Shown in pieces: positions 56,501 to 64,000 of a DNA stretch of 64,000 nucleotides (its first letter is position 1; every line of letters starts with the position of its first letter). Where the stretch lies: the NCBI GenBank assembly GCA_907165135.1, contig OU015566.1, positions 2,296,501 through 2,360,500 on the forward strand, written 5' to 3'. Source of the stretch: Oikopleura dioica (Eukaryota > Chordata > Appendicularia > Copelata > Oikopleuridae). Made by a program: the position numbers and the translations under genes. A model generated the notes under the pieces. That model saw only the letters and a list, made by a program, of their open reading frames with translations, was not told where the DNA came from and did no database searches.

Positions 56501-59500
56501 GATGCGAATATGAATGCGAAAATCGAAATTTTACCGTCAACGAGCATGGGAGACTTGCACGAAGTTCGGTGGTGGTCGATTGAGCGATTTGAAGGGCAAT
56601 TGAGCTCGTTTAGGAATCGGGAGTTTATTTATTTCGTTTTTTTTAGTAGAATAATTCATGGTAGAATTCAGTTGAGAGTTTTATGACTATGATAGGCTCA
56701 AAATCGATATTTTCAAGCAACAGGCAGTCGCTCAGAGCATTCTAGAGCTGTGAGAAATCGATTGAAAATCTTTTTGGATCGTCTGATATCAGACTTGATG
56801 TTTCTATTTCTTCGTTTTGCCATTCTGTCGGCTTCGATTTTATCCAGGCAGACATGATGATCGTAAAATTCCATTGTCGAGTTAATCAAAGACGCGAAGC
56901 TTCGACAAATGTCTTCATCGTCGATATTAGGCGATCTCAATTTTTTCGTTCCAAAAAGAGCAACTGTCTTATTTTTGCAGATCTCACTCGAGTGATCGTA
57001 GAACCAGGAAAATTTGTCCGCAACTCGATTAAATTGTTTGATCTTTAGTTTTTGATTCTTGACACTGTTTTCTTCAATAAAATTGCCGAGTTTTGAGAAC
57101 GCCTCGATCAGACGATTGCTTGGTGAGTCTTCCATCGCGACTAAGCGTTCGACTTTTATATCAGAAATTTCAGTTTCGAGAACTTCAACGCCAGGTCCAA
57201 TGTTGAGATTTTCGATGAAATTTTGGATTTCTTTGTTTGTTTGAGCGAGAACTTTTCTTTCGTCTTCTTCATTTTGAGTACTTGACAAGGAGTCGGATGA
57301 TCTTCTTGATAATTTCAAAAAAATTTTTGCGGGTCCGGAAATCATAAAAAATCTGAAAGTGCAGTTTTCTTGAGCTCGTCGAGACGAGTCGAATGATGGG
57401 TCAAACTTTTGATGACTCCAATGATTAACCGGTTAGCCGGCAATTTCCCGGAAAATACATTTCCGGTCGCCGTTTTTGTTCTAGAAATGCTAGAATGACA
57501 AAAAAAGAGGGAAACTGGTCCTTGAAGTTAGTTCTTCTGTGGGTGAAAAAATGAGAATCATATCTCTAACCATAAGATGCTTATCACCAAAATTCTATTT
57601 TTTTATGAAAATGGGACCGAAAATTAGGAAGGTGCAGCAACAACGAAATACATACAAAATTTAGAATTTTTATCGTTAAAAAAAGTTTCGCTATATATTT
57701 GACCAATATCTTTTTGCCCACAGTAGAACTGACCATAAGGATCAGTTTCCGGGTTCATTCATCATCCTAGCATTTCTAGAACAAAAACGGCGAGCGGAAA
57801 CGTATTTTCCGGTAACAAGCCGGTTAACCGGTCAATCCTTGGAGTTATCAAGAGTTTGACCCACCATTCGACTCGTCTCAACAAGCTGAAGAAAACTGCA
57901 CTTTCAGAATTTTTACGATTTTCAGACCCGCAAAAATTTTTTTGAAATTATCCTTGTTGGCTCCAGATACTTTCGAGTATAGATTGTCGACACGAACTTG
58001 TACCAAATTTTATGCGGTTTATTCTTTCGATCTGTCACGTGATTGACAGTCCATTTCTTCGTTATTCTCCATCCATCTGCATATTGAGCAGTATTCTTAA
58101 CAAAAATGGATAGGAACTCTCATAAGGGTTTTCAGATTGTCTTACCCAATCGATGAAATGACCATTTTTCTCTCTCAAAAAGTCAATATACTCATTTGCT
58201 TCATCAATACCACCAAATCTGCAGAAAATTTTCGCAACAGTTCCGTAGTCCTTCCAGAGAATATTCGACGGTTCAGAGCAATCTTGTCCATTGATTGCTA
58301 AAAACAAAGTTGATTCCTTTTTGATTCTTTTGAAAATATTTCTGACCGTAGCTTTCATCGTTTCTGTCTTCCATGATGCTTCCACGAAGCTGGCAAGAAT
58401 GGTCCTCCTCTATTTTGAATTTGAAGCAGCCAGGAGTATCGCGACAACTTGCGGCGCATCGCTTCTGAAAATCAGGAAGATCAACTCCGGTTTGTTTTTC
58501 AAAAGACTTTGAATAAATGGAGTCTGGAGTTAATTTGTCTTGAGATCCGATGTTCCAAGCTTTCATCAGAACTGACTCATCATCTTCAGAGGGGGACAAA
58601 TAATTTCGCATCAAAAGTTAATTTCAAAATCATTTTCAAGCACTGAAGCTTGAAAAAAACTTTTGATTCACGAAATTTTTTGTCACCCTCTTTATACGGC
58701 CAAATACAAATAGGCTCATGATCAGAGATCCGGCAATATTCGTCAGCTTTTTCTGAAAAATTTTGAAAAAAAATTATTTATGCGTTTTATACTTGAGGTC
58801 ACTCTCAATTGAAAGCCTTCATTCGTTTGCCCAAAGACGTCGCTTTCGAAAATAATCTTTATCTTGGTCCCTCGGACATAGACCCGACGATCAAAAGTCT
58901 CAATTGTTCCATGCTCGAGTTTTTGATTGCAGTAAATTTCATTGAACGATTGATCTTCGTTCGTTATGACGAGTTTGTCAAAATAACATTTTTTATGACC
59001 TGAATATCATTTACGCTACAAGAAGGTTTTCTAGACTCTAGAATCTAGAATCTAGACTCTAGATTCTAGAGAGAAGATGTTCATACTTTTAACATCAAAT
59101 CGTAGAGGGTCGACAAAAAATCCATCAGCGCATTTATCTTGAAAAATCCATTCGCAGAACGCAGATCTTGGATAGGTAACGATTTCAGTAGTAGAATTAC
59201 CGAAAAAGTAAGAATGAATCGGCGAAGAAATCTCTACGCTGTTTTCCTCATCGGTGAATTCTCTTACAAATCCGCAGTCCAAGAAATCGGCGAGAGAGCG
59301 TTTTAAAACGAAACTATAAAAAATCGAGAAAATTTTCATTTTACAATTTTTTTTCTGATTGAGAGACCATGAACTTTTGCATTTATACGGAGCATTTGAG
59401 CTTACGGCTTAGTTTAATACCGTAGTTGCCCGCCGATCTGCCGTTACTAGCTTCGCTCCGACCTAGTAATCCACGAGTATCTCAAGATTGACAATTTTGC

Positions 59501-60075
59501 TTTTGAACTTCATTTTCTTATTTTCTTTTTATTTTTCTAAGATTCACGATTTCGCCGTATTTTTGGGGACCCCCTCTAGTATAACAAAATCTTCAAACTC
59601 CGACAAGTTCAGACATCTGGATGCTCGGCGTCACCATTTGGCAGATCATGAATTCAGGTAAGCGGCAAAGCCGACCCGCATAAAATCGGGGTCAACTTAT
59701 CTCCCCGATACCTAGGCGCCACGCCATATGGACACTTGTCCGGCCCGTCGCTCAAAGAAGAACTCTTCAGTTTACTCAAAGTTGACAGGCTCTCCATGAC
59801 TCGATCCATTCCAGAGGTACTCATTCCATTGCCAAAAAACGCCCATAACCAAATTGTCTATTTAGCCACTTTACGGAGTCCTGAGTAACACATGGAAGCG
59901 CGACGCGGAATTACGACCGGATATCGCGCAGATTAAAATTGACACCGACGACATCTTCTCGAAAGGTGCCCTTTTGATGATGACTAATTTCAAGCGTGTG
60001 ACTTTTCTCTTTCTAGGTCCTTTGAAACCCGTCACCAAAAGAAAATTGACTCCCATCGTTACTGAGAAGTTTTGA
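53535..60075 (+). CDS. Cadherin-like receptor with TM helix and tyrosine-kinase-like pseudokinase
   Basis: Nine exons splice in frame to about 862 residues: 53535-53605, 53692-55271, 55844-56214, 56251-56328, 56444-56622, 59608-59657, 59716-59816, 59866-59965, 60017-60075. A signal peptide (MKLGLFNLFFFIEIRA) leads to a long ectodomain with the cadherin motifs DLDNLPPVF (about residue 305) and AIDGDREID. Cys-rich residues and a TM helix follow (about 475-500, LIACLCLLIPLSMISLI). The cytoplasmic part follows kinase order: LTHENILKYHG, WDLADQGSLEELF, IIAALQYFHENDVILGRLSCKNIL, RWWSIERF, SDIWMLGVTIWQIMNSGATPYG and LSNTWKRDAELRPDI. The catalytic HRD is LGR, DFG is absent and the VAIK Lys is lost, so it is a pseudokinase. 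Architecture resembles RET. The joins at 55272 (GA-AG) and 56329 (GC-AG) are inferred. Two separate genes, a cadherin-like one and a kinase remnant, are the alternative. Confidence 0.55.
55381..55794. mobile_element. Tc1/mariner-type MITE inside the receptor gene
   Basis: TA-CAGT on the left, ACTG-TA on the right. The ends (GGAATTTCTGGACAT and ATGTCCAGAAATTCC) belong to the same family as the element at 3259-3679. It lies within the intron proposed at 55272-55843. If that intron were not spliced, the cadherin ORF would read about 50 codons of the element before stopping at 55537. Confidence 0.8.
56713..57345 (-). CDS. Uncharacterised helical protein nested in receptor intron
   Basis: A continuous 210-codon ORF without introns, starting at 57345 (MISGPAKIFLKLSRRSSDS). 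It is rich in charged residues and probably helical (NKEIQNFIENLNIG, RVADKFSWFYDHSSEICKN, LINSTMEFYDHHVCLDKI) with a basic end (RMAKRRNRNIKSDIRRSKK). No signal peptide or membrane helix. The pattern faintly recalls BAR-type or sorting-nexin helices, but I do not recognise it. Its first codons lie in the left arm of a large inverted duplication. It is antisense inside the 3-kb receptor intron. Confidence 0.5.
   Translation of the reverse strand: MISGPAKIFLKLSRRSSDSLSSTQNEEDERKVLAQTNKEIQNFIENLNIGPGVEVLETEISDIKVERLVAMEDSPSNRLIEAFSKLGNFIEENSVKNQKLKIKQFNRVADKFSWFYDHSSEICKNKTVALFGTKKLRSPNIDDEDICRSFASLINSTMEFYDHHVCLDKIEADRMAKRRNRNIKSDIRRSKKIFNRFLTALECSERLPVA
57308..57952. repeat. Inverted duplication with arms of about 190 bp
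   Basis: The left arm (about 57308-57497) and right arm (about 57765-57952) are reverse complements with scattered differences. They share GATAATTTCAAAAAAATTTT, GCGGGTC, TGAAAGTGCAGTTTTCTT, GAATG.TGGGTCAAACT, AACCGGTT and TTGTTCTAGAAATGCTAG. The loop is about 270 bp. The left arm includes the start codon of the 56713-57345 gene; the right arm includes the last codons and stop of the CUB/PAN gene. Confidence 0.75.
57922..59339 (-). CDS. Secreted CUB and PAN/apple-like protein nested in receptor intron
   Basis: ATG 59339 opens a hydrophobic leader (MKIFSIFYSFVL). Then DCGFVREFTDEENSVEI, SAFCEWIFQDKC and, across a GT-AG intron, KKCYFDKLVITNEDQSF, IYCNQKLEHG, IIFESDVFGQTNEGFQL form a complete CUB domain. 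Next comes a PAN/apple-like stretch: FQKRCAASCRDTPGCFKFK and HSCQLRGSI. The C-terminal exons are INGQDCSEPSNILWKDYGTV and, after a 51-nt GT-AG intron, YADGWRITKKWTVNHV, ending KKFLRV at 57922. All five introns are GT-AG. It is extracellular with adhesion or protein binding as its likely role. A TATAAA lies 43 nt upstream of the start. The last codons fall in the inverted duplication. Confidence 0.7.
59030..59071. repeat. Six-fold TCTAGAN heptamer array
   Basis: Six consecutive TCTAGA palindromes spaced by one variable base (C, A, A, C, T, G), 42 bp in all, inside the first intron of the CUB/PAN gene. Each unit is self-complementary, so the array can pair with itself in many registers. Confidence 0.9.
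59382..59387 (-). promoter_or_regulatory. Putative TATA box of CUB/PAN gene
   Basis: TATAAA on the minus strand in the context CCGTATAAATGC, 43 nt before the start codon at 59339. Confidence 0.4.
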
Positions 60076-60737
60076 CTGCTTTGACTGCTCAAGAAATATT
60101 TTCATGAGATTTCATGAAAAATCGCAAAATCGATGTTGACACCCTTAAAACCCATTTTTTGATCAGAAATTAAATAAAAAAGCGTAGTAATTCTAATTTA
60201 AAATTTGTAAAGGCATTACTACGGCGCATGAAAATGAGCATTTTCTAGAGTAGTAGAAGCGTCTGGCTAATCCAACGCGGCGGATCGTCTAAGCGCCAAA
60301 TTTCTCTCCAGTTCTAAAAACATTCTTTTTGCCCGGTTTGGTATGCAAGCTGGCGATAAGACATTACCGCATGTTTCGTGTTTCAACAAACGATCTATAA
60401 AAAATGTCCAAACCGCTGCCTGAAATAACTTTTCCAAATATATTTTTTTTCGCCAAAAATAACGGATTAAATAATCGGATTAGTTTTGAAGTTATTAAAG
60501 CCGATGAGATACTAATTGAGCAAGAAAATGATTGAAGTTTACGATTAAAACCCACTGAACGACCAATTTCCCGTGGTTAATTGCTCAAGTTTAAAATGAT
60601 CACTTCCTTTTTTCATGACAACTCATTCTTAAAAAATGACAATTTTTTGTCTTTTTTTTTGGATCAATTTTTCTCCAAAAGGAAAAAAATTCGTCGATTT
60701 TAAAAATTCAAAAACGGTGAAAAATATGTAAAACAAA
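60076..60737. other. No gene recognised
   Basis: AT-rich spacer downstream of the receptor gene. The ORF at 60364-60555 (minus) has no support. Confidence 0.4.
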
Positions 60738-61065
60738 ATGTTTATGACCACTCTTCCCGCGTTTGAAATTGTGTCGGTTAGAGAACGGTACTTGGCAGAT
60801 TCGCATGTTGGCGTTCCAGGCTGTTGACCCACGTGACTTGGCGGGTTACAAAGATTTATGGCGAATGCACAAATACCGATCTATCGAATTTTTTGTCATT
60901 TATGTCGGACCACTTGTCGCGTTTCCGCTCTCGCTGCCCCGTAATGGGAAAGCGAGTTTTGGAATCGCCTCAAAAATGCACAGAAAAATGAATAAGGATG
61001 AATTTTTCTTGATCGAAAAATACAGAAAAAAGAATAAATTTAGTTCCTTTGAAGCTTTCAATTAA
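60738..61065 (+). CDS. Small hypothetical protein, two exons
   Basis: ATG 60738 (MFMTTLPAFEIVS) is followed by a perfect 43-nt GT-AG intron (60777-60819) that joins in phase to AVDPRDLAGYKDLWRMHKYR. A hydrophobic stretch (FFVIYVGPLVAFPLSLP) and a basic tail (KMHRKMNKDEFFLIEKYRKK) end at 61065. It has about 94 residues and no known motif. The opposite strand is also open across exon 1. Confidence 0.4.
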
Positions 61066-61863
61066 AAAATAAACCTCAGGAAGAAGTCAAAAAGGGTCTT
61101 GGAAGCAAATCAAAGAACCTGCCCTTATTTCTCAAATCTTGAGCCAAGGAAGAAGCGCTGGGAACGGCGATATTGACTGTAAACTGCGTGATACAATCTG
61201 GCGGAAGGGTTTAACTCGCCTGGGAAGGTGTAATCTGTTTTTTTTGTCAATAAATGCAAATGATTTGAAAAAGACCAGGTTTAAAAATATTATTGAAAAA
61301 AAAATGCATTTCTCCGGAAGAATGAATTTCTAGAGCCGTGGAAACAGGTGTTGCCGTGGCAGGGAAAAGCGGATTAGGACGGAAATAGGGTTGAGGGTGA
61401 TTTTTGATAAGCGGAAAATCGCAAAGTCGCAAAAATAAAAATCGTTGAGCGCGCGCGGGGGAAGCCGTTACCGTCGCCGGATCAGGAGTCGATACGATTG
61501 ATGAGTTTTCGAGAGGCGAAACAGGAAACCCAAGAATTATAATTTTCGCGTTTCTGCGGTTATTATTATAATTAACGAGCTCTCCTGTTTCCGTATTGAT
61601 TTATAGTCAAAATCCATGCATGCTTTTTTGGCAATAAAATCAAAGATAAGTTTTTTTTTGACTCAGAAGATACACCCTTTAGCCCCCCTTTAGCCCAAAA
61701 TCCGTGATACTCCCCCTTGAGAAGTGCAATCGCTTGACTATACTTGTGTTGCCCTCGACTTACTATTTGGATACGCAACGAGCAAAGAAATTTTCGAAAA
61801 TTTTAAGGGGATCACCCCGAAATCACTGTTTAAAAATGTTATTCCCACTCGACGTTCGGGTCC

Positions 61864-62257
61864 TTAAGGGGGTAGAAACAGCTTTTTTCCGAAAAAGGCG
61901 ATTTTTGACCGGCGCTACAGACAAGATAATCTTACATTTTCAAATTTTCTCTTCAGGTTTAGATAGATACATCTTAGATCTAGGAACCTCTCTCTCGAAA
62001 TTTGTTTTAGCCATCAAATTTTTGAGTAAGCGGGTTCAGAAGCAACTCATCTCTCCGAAATTCTCGATTTTCGCAAATTTTTAAACACGTATATCTCGAG
62101 TCCCCTGATAGTTAAACAAGTTTCATTCACATTTTTGTGAAGCTCAACCCTTTTTCTAGGAACATTTGCGAGGAAATTCCGTGAACATAAATAAATCGTA
62201 TGCTTTCTTTTATGTAGCTGCAGTCCAAAATCGAGAAAGCTGTTTCTACCCCCTTAA
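61864..62257. mobile_element. TTAA-flanked foldback/MITE, 394 bp
   Basis: TTAAGGGGGTAGAAACAGCT on the left is mirrored by AGCTGTTTCTACCCCCTTAA on the right. Inside the arms CGATTTTTGACC..GCTACA matches the complement of TGTAGCTGCAGTCCAAAATCG. TTAA at both ends suggests TTAA-specific insertion. No ORF is believable. Confidence 0.75.
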
Positions 62258-63223
62258 ACACAGTTACCGAGCCCAGAAGACAGAAAAAATCTTGGGCGCT
62301 GATAAGAATCTCATATCCCCCTTCCGTAAAATCCGGCCCTGACCGCGTTAAGGATCTCACCTCTTTTCTTATCAACCTCAAGATTATTTGAAATTTTCCC
62401 ATGAAGACTTAGAAAAAGAAAGAATCTTAAAATCTTCAATCGGCCCATTTCCGAGCTCGATTCTAATCCTGGCGCCTTCTTGACCAGAACTTGCCGGAAA
62501 TTCGAACAAAAGAAGCTATTTTTTTATCTTATTTTCTACTGTAAAATTGAGCTTATGCCGGGTGAGAAGTTTTTGGAAGGAAAAAGGACTGGGAGACTTT
62601 GAAGTACTTGAGGAAGTTGATTTTGGATTAAACTGTCGCATTTTTCGATAATCACCTGGCAACAAACCAAGCGCTTCAAATTCGATTTAAAATTGGTACT
62701 TCTTAGTTAGGGTTAGCCCAGGTTAATTCGAAGCTGCGATGCAATTGTCATTTGACATGAACTTTTCTTCATTCATTTTACGAATCACAAATCGGGCATT
62801 TTTTTGAGATTTCTGACAGTTTTCTAAAGATTTTGACGAAAAAAACTTGATCCTAACGCAAAATCTTGCTCCTGAACGTAGATTTTTTTCAGAATTATTC
62901 AAGAAATCAAACGGATAAGTGGTTACTGCTATTTTAGGAGCAAAATTTGATTCAGCGTTAAAAATTATCTTCATCTGTAGATTAACAATGAGATACCCTT
63001 AAATCATTTTCCCGAAAACCGTCCTTTATTATGGAAGAATTATAAACCAACTCATTTTTTCAAAAAATTCCAGCGCCGTCAGTCGCAAACGCGTTTTCAA
63101 CGGCAGAGCCCGCAATTTTTTGCGCGCCAAGCCGTTGAGAATCAAAAGCTGTTTGAGCTGGGCTTGATCCGGTGGTGGCGCTGAGCTAGTCACGTACTAG
63201 CGCTCTTCCCCTCTTTTCGCCGC
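62258..63223. other. No gene recognised
   Basis: ORFs here are short and unsupported. A TTAGGGTTAG word occurs at about 62705. The stretch 63070-63200 is more GC-rich, leading into the TATA box of the last gene. Confidence 0.4.
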
Positions 63224-63230
63224 TATAAAA
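63224..63230 (+). promoter_or_regulatory. TATA box upstream of last gene
   Basis: TATAAAA in GCTATAAAAGCGC, identical over 13 nt to the core at 24911-24923, here 38 nt before the ATG at 63268. Confidence 0.5.
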
Positions 63231-63267
63231 GCGCCGCGAAAAAGGTGAATTTCGTCGTCAACAAAAA

Positions 63268-63627
63268 ATGTTTTCAAAAACGTAAAAAAAAATAAATTTT
63301 TCCACCAAAAAAAAAATAATTTTTCTCGAAAAATTTTCAAATTCTTTCGAGTTTTTTCAAAAATCCAAAAAAAAATCAATTTTTTTCAACCCGAGACGGC
63401 CGTGCCACTGCCGAAATGTTCACTGCCCTGAAAATAGAAAAAAATGCCGAGACAGAAAATCCCGAGCTCCAAAAACGCCAAAAAACGACGAAAAAAAAAC
63501 CAAAAAACAACCAAAAAAATGCAACAACTCCAACAAAAAAAAATTGCTGCCGATTCCTTCGACTGACGATTCGGACGATTTAGATTCGGTGCACTGCCAA
63601 AACCAACTTTTTTTTTTGCTTTTTTGA
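63268..63627 (+). CDS. Small basic protein with Cys cluster
   Basis: Exon 1 (63268-63281) encodes MFSKT. A GT-AG intron to 63395 (acceptor CCCGAG) joins in phase to RPCHCRNVHCPENRKKCRDR, giving 81 residues. The N-terminal Cys spacing (CxCxxxxC....C) is reminiscent of a half CXC (tesmin-type) motif. A Lys-rich stretch follows, and then an acidic STDDSDDLDSVHC, a typical CK2-site composition. Two other frames are open across exon 2, so the choice rests on the phase-matched splice and the acidic segment. It might be a small nuclear protein. Confidence 0.35.
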
Positions 63628-64000
63628 GGCGAATGATGGATTAAGGTGACCAAGAGAGATATTTTCGAAAGAGAGTTTTTTTCGAAGTGAACCCCCTTAA
63701 GTCAAAAACAAGAAACAAAAGGAAAGCGCTTTTTATGGCTAGATCCTTAAGTTTTCTAACTTTTGTAAATTGATCCCCTTAAGACTTAAGGGTACCCTCT
63801 CACTTTTATTCAAAAACTCATTCATCAAAATTCTCTCCATCCCCTTAATCCCTCTTTCGCCTGAAAAAAGCAAAATCCGAGAAATCGTCTTTTTCGAAAA
63901 TTCACGTGTATCCCCTTAATTTATAGCGGGCTAAGGGGATATTCTTACCTGAATTTTCAAAAGACCTATTTTCTCGCCTAGACCAATTTTAGAGCCTGAC
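63628..64000. other. Cluster of CCCCTTAA words
   Basis: No gene. Four copies of CCCCTTAA occur within about 230 bp (near 63692, 63775, 63840 and 63912), one facing a mirrored TTAAGGG. They may be nested remnants of TTAA-targeting elements like the one at 61864-62257. Confidence 0.4.

Noticed and set aside
1-64000. CRISPR arrays, bacterial operons, riboswitches, rho-independent terminators
   Set aside because: The sequence is clearly eukaryotic (spliced chordate-type genes), and no direct-repeat/spacer array is present.

Overview
The window looks like nuclear DNA of a very compact metazoan genome, most likely the larvacean tunicate Oikopleura dioica or a close relative. Seen directly: short genes on both strands separated by little spacer, introns mostly of 33-90 nt, and several introns whose conserved flanking protein sequence requires a GA-AG or GC-AG boundary. 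Established knowledge: O. dioica is known for tiny introns and an unusual share of non-canonical (largely GA-AG) introns. Inference: the species call; no rRNA, tRNA or marker gene here proves it. All gene models are manual splices of the raw sequence. CDS coordinates give the genomic span from start to stop, with introns included.

Layout. 1-4 kb: an unrecognised minus gene, a GDNF-receptor/GAS1-like secreted protein, and two Tc1/mariner-type MITEs sharing one TA. 5-12.9 kb: an LRR protein, a secreted protein, a 2-oxoglutarate/Fe(II) oxygenase overlapping it tail to tail, a small membrane protein and a mucin-stalked type II membrane protein. 13.5-23.9 kb: dual oxidase (DUOX), a decayed tandem copy of its 3' end, a collagen-C1q protein and a large foldback. 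25-36.5 kb: a short secreted peptide with a TATA box, a kelch/Cys-rich protein, AGXT, a Gal3ST-type sulfotransferase, a PLAC8 protein, the axonemal F-box/LRR protein FBXL13 (DRC6) and a second 2OG oxygenase. 36.6-43.4 kb: accessory DNA with a TTAA MITE, a 210-bp TA MITE, a hairpin of 5+5 repeats and a 1-kb foldback, around a secreted multidomain protein and a possible ciliary protein. 43.5-50.7 kb: a ubiquitin-like fusion and a KIF28-type kinesin ending in a CaaX box. 52-60 kb: an SDR enzyme, a candidate amidated peptide hormone precursor, and a cadherin-TM-pseudokinase receptor whose 3-kb intron contains two antisense genes. 60-64 kb: two small genes and another TTAA foldback.

Most promising leads: the RET-like pseudokinase receptor with nested genes (53.5-60.1 kb), the small amidated-peptide precursor beside it, the ubiquitin fold with a novel C-terminal extension, the prenylation motif on a kinesin, and the set of GA-AG introns that can be checked by protein conservation. 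The GDNF-receptor-like gene and the RET-like receptor lie about 50 kb apart; any functional link is speculation.
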